Assembly (NCBI GenBank): GCA_016838895.1
Contig: JAEKNU010000041.1
Span: forward strand, 1 to 38,995
Source: Chloroflexota bacterium
GTDB lineage: Bacteria; Chloroflexota; Anaerolineae; Anaerolineales; Anaerolineaceae
Direction of reading: 5' to 3'
DNA: 38,995 nt
Shown here: in pieces, positions 1 through 8,547 of the stretch
Position numbering within the stretch: position 1 is the first letter of the stretch
How the letters are laid out: every line of letters starts with the position of its first letter
Translations under genes and position numbers: made by a program
Notes under the pieces: generated by a model
Told to the model about the DNA's origin: nothing
The model's database searches: none
What the model saw: the letters and a program-made list of their open reading frames with translations, nothing else

Positions 1-278
1 TTATTTTCTATGTACTTACTTTTTTTTGCGCTACAACGCCTATAGACATTAATTCGGCAGAAATTCCGAATAAAAATGGTCAACACTGGCCTTCATTTAT
101 GATTAATTCGGGCTATGCTGGATAAGAAACATCTTGACCCGCCCATCAAGAAGGTGTACCATTGATCGTTTGGTCTTCCTTTGGAAACCCACTACATTTT
201 TGAACAGTAGGATATAAATAATATTCTTATTCTTAATAATTATTTTAATGCATTTATATTAATAGTTTGGAGCTTTAG
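1..278. other. Non-coding leader upstream of the KimA-like gene
   Basis: No convincing ORF lies here. The last 80 bases are very AT-rich and lead into the ribosome binding site TTGGAG ahead of the ATG at 279. A small inverted repeat (ATTCGG 52-57 with CCGAAT 66-71) is the only clear structure. Because KimA genes in Bacillus are controlled by a c-di-AMP riboswitch, I looked for the conserved blocks of that element and did not find them. A promoter in the AT-rich tract is likely, but no hexamer pair stands out. Confidence 0.5.
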
Positions 279-2258
279 ATGAACATAACGGATGTAAAAC
301 GAGTATTGATTGGTGAGCCTTTCCCAACCAGTATGGAAATGCATGAAAGACTGGATAAAATACGGGCTTTGGCAATTTTTGCCTCGGACCCGATCAGCAG
401 TAATGCCTATGCAACAGAAGCCATCATGGGGGTACTTATTGTCCTTGGCAGCGGTGCCATTGCCTTAACCTTGCCGGTTGGTCTGGCGGTGGTTAGCCTG
501 GTTTTATTGGTTATTTTTAGCTATGTACAAACCATTTTGCATTATCCGGGCGGCGGCGGCGCCTATATGGTCGCCAAGGATAATTTGGGCACAGTGCCCT
601 CCTTGTTTGCCGCAGCAGCCCTTTTATCGGATTACGCACTCACTGTTTCTGTATCCGTTTCTGCTGGTGTACGTGCGATCACCTCTGCTTTTCCCGAGGC
701 CTTTCATTATCGTATTGAAATTGCACTGGTCGCCATATTATTGATCACCTGGGTGAATTTACGCGGTGTGCGCGAAAGCGGTACAATTTTCGCAATCCCA
801 ACCTATGCCTTCATCGGCGGCGGTATTCTGGTCATTGTGATCGGTATGGTGCGCTACTTTGGCATGTTTGGCGCGCCCCCCATTGAAATTACACAAGTAA
901 ATATTGCTGCCCAAAGCTCACCGGTAGGATTCGCCTTTGTCTGGATCATTCTGCGTGCTTTCGCCGGCGGATGTACTGCCCTGACCGGTATCGAAGCCAT
1001 CAGTGATGGTGTCCAGGCTTTCAAACCACCTGAATCAAAAAATGCAGCCACCACCATGATTGCCATGGGCATCACCGCCATGTCCCTCTTTATTGGCATC
1101 ACCTTCCTTTCCACACATATTGGTCTGGTACCAAATGAAGCCGAAAGTATTCTTTCTCAAATGACAAGGCGCATTGCCGGACCAGGATTCCTCTACTATT
1201 GGGTACAAATCTTTACGGCTTTAATCTTACTTCTGGCAGCCAACACTGGCTATCAGGATTTTCCACGGCTCAGTTCTTTCCTGGCTGCGGATAGTTTCAT
1301 GCCGCGCTGGCTCAAAAATCGCGGTGACCGTCTGGTTTACAGCTCCGGTATTGTCATGCTGGCTGTTATCTCCTCATTATTGGTCATCGTCTTCCGCGCA
1401 GATGAAATTGCCATGCTGCCCCTCTATGCATTGGGCGTCATGCTCAGTTTCAGCCTTTCCCAGTTTGGTATGTTCAAACTGATGGGCAAAGTCGCCAAAT
1501 TAAAACCCGGCGAATCCATGAAAACCAATGTGACTGAAATTCATTACGAAAAACATACCCTCTGGAAACGCATACTCAATGCCGTTGGCGCTTTTGTTAC
1601 GTTTGTCGTCTTTATCGTATTGCTAACCACCAAGTTTAAAGAAGGTGCCTGGGTTGTTGCCCTTGCGATTCCAGTTTTGATGGCAATGTTTTATACAGTA
1701 CACCGTCATTATGATCGTGTCGCGGCTGCACTTAGCACTGTTGGCCTGACTGAAGCATCTGTCAACGAGGTCGCCGATGTGGTTATTGTGCCGGTAGGGG
1801 ATATTCATCGCGGTACTTTATTGGCCCTTACCTATGCCAAGCGGATTTCCAATGACGTGCGTGCCATTACCGTTGTCACATCCCCTGAAATGAAAGATCG
1901 TTTCCTCACCCGCTGGAAGAAATTCCCGCACATTACAGATGGCATTGAGCTTTCATTACTCGAATATGATTTCCGTGACGTTTTGGTTCCCCTGGTCGAT
2001 TATATTGAACATGTAAACAAAACTGAGTTTTGTGATAAATTATGTACTGTCGTTGTACCAGAGTTTATTCCTGAAAAGAAAGCCGCTGCAGTACTGCATA
2101 ATCAGACAGCCAATCGGCTACGCTCCAGATTGATTGACAATAAGGATATTGTCATCATTGAGGTACCCTTCCATATTGATTCACAGCTGGAACGAATCGC
2201 CTGTGAAACGGAAGAAACCCCAAATGTGGACGTGGTTGAAGAAAACACTGAAGAATAA
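279..2258 (+). CDS. APC-superfamily permease, KimA-like (probable K+ importer)
   Basis: A 659-residue integral membrane transporter with about 12 hydrophobic segments over residues 25-485. The N-terminal block with SDPISSNAYATEAIM, the YPGGGGAYMVAKDNLG stretch near residue 90 and the SVSAGVRAITSAFP segment closely resemble Bacillus KimA (YdaO), a high-affinity potassium/proton symporter. A cytosolic domain from about residue 495 (VVIVPVGDIHRGTLLAL, then VVVPEF and LHNQTANRLRSRL) matches the USP-like C-terminal domain of the same family. The ATG is preceded by TTGGAG at good spacing, and the gene ends in its own terminator, so it is probably monocistronic. KimA-type transporters are inhibited by c-di-AMP at the protein level in Firmicutes; whether that applies here is unknown. 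Annotation as a generic amino-acid permease is the main alternative; substrate specificity is inferred from similarity only. Confidence 0.85.
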   Translation: MNITDVKRVLIGEPFPTSMEMHERLDKIRALAIFASDPISSNAYATEAIMGVLIVLGSGAIALTLPVGLAVVSLVLLVIFSYVQTILHYPGGGGAYMVAKDNLGTVPSLFAAAALLSDYALTVSVSVSAGVRAITSAFPEAFHYRIEIALVAILLITWVNLRGVRESGTIFAIPTYAFIGGGILVIVIGMVRYFGMFGAPPIEITQVNIAAQSSPVGFAFVWIILRAFAGGCTALTGIEAISDGVQAFKPPESKNAATTMIAMGITAMSLFIGITFLSTHIGLVPNEAESILSQMTRRIAGPGFLYYWVQIFTALILLLAANTGYQDFPRLSSFLAADSFMPRWLKNRGDRLVYSSGIVMLAVISSLLVIVFRADEIAMLPLYALGVMLSFSLSQFGMFKLMGKVAKLKPGESMKTNVTEIHYEKHTLWKRILNAVGAFVTFVVFIVLLTTKFKEGAWVVALAIPVLMAMFYTVHRHYDRVAAALSTVGLTEASVNEVADVVIVPVGDIHRGTLLALTYAKRISNDVRAITVVTSPEMKDRFLTRWKKFPHITDGIELSLLEYDFRDVLVPLVDYIEHVNKTEFCDKLCTVVVPEFIPEKKAAAVLHNQTANRLRSRLIDNKDIVIIEVPFHIDSQLERIACETEETPNVDVVEENTEE

Positions 2259-2277
2259 AAACCAAATCAAAAAAAAC

Positions 2278-2313
2278 AAAAAGGAGGCTGCATCATGCAA
2301 CCTTCTTTTTTTT
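2278..2313 (+). terminator. Rho-independent terminator of the permease gene
   Basis: An A-rich 5' arm (AAAAAGGAGGCTGCA, 2278-2292), loop TCA, and a 3' arm TGCAACCTTCTTTTT (2296-2310) running into further T residues. The stem has one G-U pair and one C-A mismatch. It lies 20 bases after the permease stop codon. Confidence 0.75.
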
Positions 2314-2381
2314 AAGGATTCGGCGATAATTAATATTATAATTAAGTCTTCAAATCAGGCTATTTGTATAAAGAGGTAGAA

Positions 2382-4406
2382 ATGTCAACGTTAATAGCAA
2401 ACATCCCGGAAATATCCGGAATCGTTTTATGGCTTGCATGTTGGTTCATTGGTGGATATTTATTAACCATCAATTCATTTCGTGTACAACGCAGTGATGC
2501 AACCCTGCTTGGTTTTGGTATTGGGTTAGTACTTCAGGCCTGGCTCTCCAATATTTTTGGTCGCTTCCTGGCACCCGAATATGCGTTTTGGATCAGTTCT
2601 ACCCTTTTATTGTTTTTGGGAATTCTTATCACAATCTGGAAGAAAAATTGGATGTTGGCGAAAGCCAATTTTTACTTCAAACCATCTTATTGGATTGTCT
2701 TCTTCATCATTACGCTTGTATTCTTCAAAGTCGGGCGTGGATTAGCCATATACGACGATTATCAAAATTTGCCGGTCGTTTCTTATATTGCATCAGGGCA
2801 AATTCCACCTGGATTTGTACTAAATCCTGGGATAAGTTTTGATTACCATTACCTGATGTTAATCTTCTCCGCTCAATGGATTGTAATCGCCGACATGTTT
2901 CCCTGGACAGCACTGGATATCAGCAGAGCAATAACGCTGGCCATGTTATTGTCCTATGTCGGAATTTTCACCAGAAGACTGACAAAAAGCACATTAGCCG
3001 GCTGGATTAGCATGTTCTTTGTTGCTTTTGCCGGTGGTACGCGCTGGCTAATGCTCTATTTACCGGCACCTGTTCTGAAATATATCTCTGATTCTGTCAG
3101 TATGATAGGCAGCGGGAAATCTACAGCAGATTCGCTCGTATTGGCAATGCAAACTCATTGGGTCATTGAAGGTGTCGGTCCAATCGATTTTCCGTTTGCG
3201 TTTGGGAACAGTATTCATGGCATTCCAATCATGGGACATGGCGGCGTGGGCATGTTGACGCTGGCCATTCCAATACTGCTCATGCTTCTATTTGGTCAAT
3301 GGAAAAACAATTTTGGAAAAATTGTTTTTGCAGTCTTACTGGCAGCCATGGCGCTTATTGATGAAATATGGTTTGGCTATTTTATGGCAACCTCTGGTTT
3401 AATGCTGCTCTATTTGATTTTTCGCAAGCAAACGTTTTACGGGGATAAAGCCTGGAAAGTGCTGCTATTCATGTTCGTACCCATTGGCATGGTAGCCCTG
3501 GTTCAAGGGGGTGTCCTTTCAGGTGTATCTAAGAACATACTCCTCTCAATATTTGGTACAGATGTCATTAACGCAGAAACCAGTTACTTTACTGCGAGCT
3601 TTCCTGTTCGATGGCCGCCTGCAGTAATTTCTGCCCATCTAGGAAGATTGTATCTTACAAATCCTGGGCAACTTCTTGCAGCCATTTTCGAAGTCGGCCC
3701 AATTATTCTGGCATTCCCATTCGTTATCCTCTGGGGAAGAAAGGGCTACAAATTCAAAAATTGGCTTTACCCAATCCTTGCTCTCGGTGCCATCATCAGC
3801 TTGCTGACCCTGTTTATGGAATATGAAGGTTCTGCAGGAATCGCGGCCAGCGTCAGATTACCAAATTATTGTTATACCCTGTGTAGAATATTCGCTGTCC
3901 CATCACTTTGGTATTGGTTAAGAAATAAAACAGCGGCTATGCGGATCGCTGCTGTGATGCTTACCTTTTTTACAATGGTTGGCGGATTATTCTATTTCGG
4001 TATTCAGAGTATCGCTGGTCAAACACCCATTCTGAGTACTTTTATTGAACCAATGGATGCTGTCATGGAGAACCGCTACTGGGATCAACTCCCGGAAGAT
4101 AGCATGGTCTTTGATCCAATGCCCTCACGCTCGGCAACCATTTTTGCCCGTCCTTCTGAGTCACAAAGTTCATGGTATAGCAGAACAGATGAGTTCAACG
4201 CATTAACAGCAGACCCCAACCCTTATCAGATTCATCAAGCCGGATATGATTATATTTACTGGAGTGAGGAAAGCTGGCACAATCTTTCAGATCGAGAAAG
4301 AGCCAGTTTTGATGATCCTTGTGTGATCATCGTAGATGAAATTACCCAATGGGATAACGATTTTCGCAGACTGCTGGATATATCCACCTGTCAAAGCCAG
4401 AATTAA
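2382..4406 (+). CDS. Large polytopic membrane protein, GT-C-like, function unknown
   Basis: A 674-residue protein with roughly 13 hydrophobic segments over residues 10-540 and a soluble C-terminal region of about 120 residues. The frame is open from a TTG at 2364, but AGAGG sits correctly for the ATG at 2382, so that start is preferred. The architecture of many membrane helices, an acidic loop after the first helices (YDDYQNLPVVSYI near residue 125) and a C-terminal soluble part containing FDPMPSRSAT recalls GT-C glycosyltransferases and related uncharacterised membrane proteins of Chloroflexota. I do not see a decisive catalytic motif, so enzyme activity is not claimed. Its stop codon overlaps the stop of the convergent methyltransferase gene by three bases, and no terminator separates them. 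Confidence 0.7.
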   Translation: MSTLIANIPEISGIVLWLACWFIGGYLLTINSFRVQRSDATLLGFGIGLVLQAWLSNIFGRFLAPEYAFWISSTLLLFLGILITIWKKNWMLAKANFYFKPSYWIVFFIITLVFFKVGRGLAIYDDYQNLPVVSYIASGQIPPGFVLNPGISFDYHYLMLIFSAQWIVIADMFPWTALDISRAITLAMLLSYVGIFTRRLTKSTLAGWISMFFVAFAGGTRWLMLYLPAPVLKYISDSVSMIGSGKSTADSLVLAMQTHWVIEGVGPIDFPFAFGNSIHGIPIMGHGGVGMLTLAIPILLMLLFGQWKNNFGKIVFAVLLAAMALIDEIWFGYFMATSGLMLLYLIFRKQTFYGDKAWKVLLFMFVPIGMVALVQGGVLSGVSKNILLSIFGTDVINAETSYFTASFPVRWPPAVISAHLGRLYLTNPGQLLAAIFEVGPIILAFPFVILWGRKGYKFKNWLYPILALGAIISLLTLFMEYEGSAGIAASVRLPNYCYTLCRIFAVPSLWYWLRNKTAAMRIAAVMLTFFTMVGGLFYFGIQSIAGQTPILSTFIEPMDAVMENRYWDQLPEDSMVFDPMPSRSATIFARPSESQSSWYSRTDEFNALTADPNPYQIHQAGYDYIYWSEESWHNLSDRERASFDDPCVIIVDEITQWDNDFRRLLDISTCQSQN

Positions 4407-5059
4407 CCGGCTTTCACGAAATGCCCCACCTGATAGACTGCACCAGTAAAGGCAGGAATGCCCTTTATATTGATAATGCGTACTTTATCCAATAACTGCT
4501 TGGCAGCCTGACTGACATTCAGTTCCGTTGAAAAATGTTCCTGACGGATATCATGCCCCAATACCCGGAACAGAAAAACCATCAGCGGGCGTTCAATGGG
4601 CACCCCATATACAACCTGACCGCCGGGTTTCAAAACTCGGCGCATTTCTTTAAAGGCAATTTCTTGTTCTTCTGGCTGTAAATGCTCCAAAATACTGATC
4701 AACAAAACCGTATCAAAAGCATTATCTTCATAGGGCATATCCAAAACGGAGCCATTTTTTAGATCAGTCTCTACTTGATGCCGGGAAAACAACTCGCTTA
4801 TCGCATCAACATCCGCAGTTAAATCCAGGCCATAAATTTTTTCATACTGTTCCTGCAAATTAAGGAAGGTCAACCCCGTACCAAACCCTATTTCCAGAAT
4901 ACTTTGCCCGCCTTTGCATTCAGCCAAACAGTGTTCTACACGGCTGCGATATAGTTTCCCGAATACAGGCAATCGATAATATTTAATAGGATCAAGCTCA
5001 TTGACCCCGGTATATTCTATTGTGGGTAGTAATTTTAATGCTGGCAAATTTCTCTTCAT
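4403..5059 (-). CDS. Class I SAM-dependent methyltransferase
   Basis: A 218-residue cytosolic enzyme of the UbiE/Methyltransf_11 type. Motif I is LEIGFGTG (55-62), the acidic end of strand 2 is GLDL (Asp79), a GSVLDMPYEDNAFD segment gives the motif II region, and ISILEHLQPEEQE with RVLKPGG follows. It starts 11 bases after the stop of the methyltransferase-glycosyltransferase fusion gene, with AGGA upstream of the ATG, so the two are probably cotranscribed. The pairing with a polyprenyl-type glycosyltransferase suggests modification of a glycan or lipid-linked saccharide, but the substrate cannot be read from sequence. The 3' end overlaps the convergent membrane-protein gene. Confidence 0.85.
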   Translation of the reverse strand: MKRNLPALKLLPTIEYTGVNELDPIKYYRLPVFGKLYRSRVEHCLAECKGGQSILEIGFGTGLTFLNLQEQYEKIYGLDLTADVDAISELFSRHQVETDLKNGSVLDMPYEDNAFDTVLLISILEHLQPEEQEIAFKEMRRVLKPGGQVVYGVPIERPLMVFLFRVLGHDIRQEHFSTELNVSQAAKQLLDKVRIINIKGIPAFTGAVYQVGHFVKAG

Positions 5060-5070
5060 TAGGATGCATC

Positions 5071-6513
5071 CTATACAAATTTAATACGTTTAGCGGCAAT
5101 GCGCAGCATACGCAATAACAACAAGCCATGTTTCCATCGCTCAATATTGGTTGAGCCATAAGTGCGTTCACGATAACGAATGGGTAAATCAATAATCCGC
5201 GCATTCTGCTTTACCGCACCAAAAATCAAATCAAAATCACCAAATGGATCAAAATCACCAAAATAGGAACGGTTCGCAGCAATTTTTTCATAATCCAATT
5301 TCCAAAGTACTTTTGTTCCGCACAATGTATCCTTGATACTTTGCCCCAACAACCATGAAAATGCCAGACTGAAAAATTTATTGCCCAGGAAATTAAAAAA
5401 TCGCATGGCTTCTTGTTGCATGGGGTAAACCAGCCGCACGCCGTTAATAAAATCGCCATGTCCACTCATGATTGCCTGATAAAAGCGCGGTAAATCTTCC
5501 GGCGGCACGGTCAGATCAGCATCTAAAATCATCAGAATATCCCCTTTGGCATGCTGGAAGCCCATACGGATGGCATCGCCTTTGCCAACACCTCTCTGTT
5601 GGAAAATCTGGCAGGGGCGCTCAAAATCTTTTGCAGTTTCCTGAATCATTTCATATGTGTTATCAGAGGAATGCCCTTCGACAAAAACAATCTCTGTTTC
5701 GGTACCCATTGTAGGAACCCGTTCAAATATCTGGCGGATATTGCCGGCTTCATTCCTGGCTGCCACCACCACGGATACAGACACATCCTTTTTCAGTGGG
5801 TTTGCTTTGGGCCGGGCCAGCATCATGTTCGTCATACAAAAATTGTTAAAAGGCCAAAAACGTGCCAAATAGCGGTTGAAAAAACCATCCAAAAGCGGGA
5901 TACGAAATGGCATGAGCACTTCATGCCAGGAACGGATCAGCTCCATATCACATAAATGCAATAAATTTTCCATATCCTCAACGGTCAGCCAATTTTGCGC
6001 TGCAACCGGTTTGGCAACTTTTATCTTCTGGGCAATTTTCAGCGGAATCTCCCAGAAACGGCTGTAAAAATTAATCAGAATCCTGGATTGATTATGCAAT
6101 AATGGCCGTATCTGATCCAGCACAGTTTGTACGTCCCAGACATCATTAACCAGATCAGAAAGCACAACAAAATCAAATTTCTCGTTGATCTCTGGCAATT
6201 TATGCGCATCTGCCAGCATAAAATTAAGCTGGTCATAGTTCTTTTTTGCATCAGCAATGCGTTGTTCAGAAAAATCAATACCCACGCCATGGGCAGGCTT
6301 CAAGGCTGCCAATAAATGCCCTGCTCCACATCCAATTTCAATCATCGAGGACGCTTCCGGGATGATGGTTCGAACCACCTCTTTCAGGCGCCGATGATAC
6401 TGTTTGCTCCAATCAATTTTTTTCTGCTTCTTTGCCAATGAATTCCATAATGCTTTTCTGTTTTCGCTAAATTCCTGAAAGGCAGGATCTTCAAATGGAT
6501 CAACAATTGCCAT
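5071..6513 (-). CDS. Methyltransferase-glycosyltransferase 2 fusion protein
   Basis: A 480-residue two-domain cytosolic protein. Residues 35-200 form a class I SAM methyltransferase (IEIGCGAG at 58-65, GVGIDFS at 76-82, FDFVVLSDLVNDV at 113-125). Residues 245-475 form a family 2 glycosyltransferase of the dolichyl/polyprenyl-phosphate mannosyltransferase type: VSVVVAARNEAGNI at the nucleotide site, GVGKGDAIRMGF, the DAD metal-binding motif (331-333), and DTLCGTKVLW later. Dpm1-like enzymes load a sugar onto a polyprenyl phosphate, and the product feeds GT-C transferases such as those encoded at 2382 and 26458. No membrane segment is evident. The ATG follows GAGGAA. The next gene downstream is a second methyltransferase. 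The fusion looks genuine: the linker reads through with no stop or restart signal. Confidence 0.85.
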   Translation of the reverse strand: MAIVDPFEDPAFQEFSENRKALWNSLAKKQKKIDWSKQYHRRLKEVVRTIIPEASSMIEIGCGAGHLLAALKPAHGVGIDFSEQRIADAKKNYDQLNFMLADAHKLPEINEKFDFVVLSDLVNDVWDVQTVLDQIRPLLHNQSRILINFYSRFWEIPLKIAQKIKVAKPVAAQNWLTVEDMENLLHLCDMELIRSWHEVLMPFRIPLLDGFFNRYLARFWPFNNFCMTNMMLARPKANPLKKDVSVSVVVAARNEAGNIRQIFERVPTMGTETEIVFVEGHSSDNTYEMIQETAKDFERPCQIFQQRGVGKGDAIRMGFQHAKGDILMILDADLTVPPEDLPRFYQAIMSGHGDFINGVRLVYPMQQEAMRFFNFLGNKFFSLAFSWLLGQSIKDTLCGTKVLWKLDYEKIAANRSYFGDFDPFGDFDLIFGAVKQNARIIDLPIRYRERTYGSTNIERWKHGLLLLRMLRIAAKRIKFV

Positions 6514-6542
6514 AATTACGAATTCCTCATCATTAAAAGTAC

Positions 6543-6575
6543 TAGCTGGTTTAGTATATCAACAAAAACCAGCTA
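6543..6575 (-). terminator. Probable terminator hairpin after the diguanylate cyclase gene
   Basis: A perfect 10-bp inverted repeat (TAGCTGGTTT 6543-6552, AAACCAGCTA 6566-6575) with a 13-base loop lies between the diguanylate cyclase stop and the next gene on the minus strand. The following minus-strand bases include a short T tract (GTACTTTTAA), so termination may be partial. Confidence 0.45.
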
Positions 6576-6617
6576 CGAATACCTCAATTTTCTATTATAT
6601 GGGTTTTAATAAAAATA

Positions 6618-8402
6618 CTACTCAGCGGCATTATTCTTGGATGGTTTGGCAATTTTTACACTATCTCTGCCTGCATCTTTGGCTGCATACAAGGCATCAT
6701 CCACCGCTCGCAAGAGCGTATCAACCGAATCGCCATGCTTTGGAAATGTTGCAACACCAACAGATATCGTTATGCTATCCATTGCCTGATCATAATGCCC
6801 TACATGAATTTTCTTAATGGTTTCTTTCCATTGTAAAGCACGTCGTTCAGTATCTTCCAGGGATGCATCCGGTAAAATAACGATGAATTCCTCTCCCCCA
6901 AATCGACAAACAACATCTTCAACCCGCAGATTGTGCTGCAAATATAAAGACATTTCCTTTAATACCTGATCACCAATTTCATGGCCAAATTTGTCATTAA
7001 ATAATTTAAAATGATCCACATCAATCATGGCAATACTCAGCAGTGACCCATGCCGAACCGCCCGGCGAATTTCACGATGCAGCGTCTCTTCCATATATCG
7101 GCGATTAAATAATCCTGTTAATGGATCTCGAATGGATTGTTGATGTAATTTATAGCGCAAGCGTTGGTTGGCAAAATCCAATGCAGCACGTTCCGCCAAC
7201 GATACACCTAACTGTTTCCAATGTTCAATATCCTGACCCGGTTGTAATTGCAAATAAATGGAACCCAATGTATCCCCTTGGGCAATCAGTGGAATACATA
7301 TATTTTGAATAAAACCATCCCTTTCATCCGTTTGCGTTATATGATTACAAAGCAAAGTGTTCTTGTTGCCGATCATTTCGTGCGCATGACCTCTACGAAT
7401 TGCCCAGCAATCTTCCGGTTCAAATTCTTCACTGCTGTTTACCACTTCTCCCCAATCATTTTTCTTTAGTAAGGCCTTGCGTTCCTGATTGTAGATATAC
7501 AAAGCCCCCGCCTGACCGGCAAATAATTGCTCTGCATATTTTCCAACAACTTTATAGGCTTCTTCCAATGAGAGGCAACTCTGCAGCATATCCCCCATTT
7601 CATTCAATAAGCTTGCCTCGCGATTGCGCATTTCCAGCTCATCAATCCATACAGAAAGCTTTTCATTGGCTCTTTGTAAAGCCCGCTCTGAATTTTTATA
7701 TTGCGAAATATCCCGAATAATGGCCAGCGTAATCAATTGCTCATCTAATTCCAGGACTCGCGCAGAGATATTAACCGGCATCACCCAGCCATCTTTTGTC
7801 ACCAATTGAACCTCATAGTCTATACACTCCCCTGTTGTACTCAGGCGCTGTATATAATCCTCGCGATCGCTGATGTCAGCCCATAAATTAAAATCAGTAG
7901 TTTTTCGGTCTAATACTTCTTCTTTCTGATAACCTGATAGCTTTACAAAACCATCATTAACATCAATTACTTCTCCACCATCTAAATACGTTAACATTAC
8001 ACAATCCGGATTCGCTTCAAAAAGGAGGGCAATTTTTTCCTGGCTTTTCTTAAAAGCGCTTTCCGAGCGCTTGCTTTCAGAAATATCAACCAGGGTAATC
8101 AAATAGGCTGGCTGATCTAGCCAATCAATTTCTGCTGCTCGAATTTCCAATACCTGTGGAGATTGTTTCGGTCGATGAAGTTCAATTTCTGTGACTTTTG
8201 TAACGGATATTTTGTAATTAAAAGTTTTAAAAGGAATGTCCCCTCCTCCAGGGTTCAAAATATCACGGGCTTTTTTATTGCTAAATACAATCATGCCAGA
8301 ATGATCAACAATAATCACGCCTTCTGGCAATGTCTTAATCAAATATTCAAATTCATCAGACTGTGTAGAACTATTCTTTTTTGCCATAGAATCTCGATTC
8401 AT
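6618..8402 (-). CDS. Diguanylate cyclase with PAS-PAS-GAF sensory region
   Basis: A 594-residue cytosolic signalling protein that should make cyclic di-GMP from two GTP. Two PAS domains (about 20-110 and 125-240; the second carries the typical LSGYQKEEVL and DGWVMPV patterns) are followed by a GAF-like domain (about 265-425) and a GGDEF domain (about 430-590). The catalytic signature is intact as GGEEF (502-506), and an RVED inhibitory I-site lies exactly five residues before it, so product inhibition is expected. No membrane segment is visible, so it probably senses a cytoplasmic cue. There is no clear Shine-Dalgarno for the ATG at 8402; the ATG five codons later (8387) is an equally good start. 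The gene stands alone between two minus-strand units. Confidence 0.9.
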   Translation of the reverse strand: MNRDSMAKKNSSTQSDEFEYLIKTLPEGVIIVDHSGMIVFSNKKARDILNPGGGDIPFKTFNYKISVTKVTEIELHRPKQSPQVLEIRAAEIDWLDQPAYLITLVDISESKRSESAFKKSQEKIALLFEANPDCVMLTYLDGGEVIDVNDGFVKLSGYQKEEVLDRKTTDFNLWADISDREDYIQRLSTTGECIDYEVQLVTKDGWVMPVNISARVLELDEQLITLAIIRDISQYKNSERALQRANEKLSVWIDELEMRNREASLLNEMGDMLQSCLSLEEAYKVVGKYAEQLFAGQAGALYIYNQERKALLKKNDWGEVVNSSEEFEPEDCWAIRRGHAHEMIGNKNTLLCNHITQTDERDGFIQNICIPLIAQGDTLGSIYLQLQPGQDIEHWKQLGVSLAERAALDFANQRLRYKLHQQSIRDPLTGLFNRRYMEETLHREIRRAVRHGSLLSIAMIDVDHFKLFNDKFGHEIGDQVLKEMSLYLQHNLRVEDVVCRFGGEEFIVILPDASLEDTERRALQWKETIKKIHVGHYDQAMDSITISVGVATFPKHGDSVDTLLRAVDDALYAAKDAGRDSVKIAKPSKNNAAE

Positions 8403-8547
8403 GATTCAAAGTATACTGATTGTTCTATATGCTCGCTATATTACACCAGTTAATTCTTAATAAAGGTACAGTAAATTCAGTTTATCGAAAACTTATAAAA
8501 AAAGTGTGTTAAACCTGTAAACTTTTTATTCAAACTGAACTTTTTTA

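Noticed and set aside
1..278. A c-di-AMP (ydaO) riboswitch upstream of the KimA-like gene
   Set aside because: The conserved blocks of that riboswitch could not be found in the leader.
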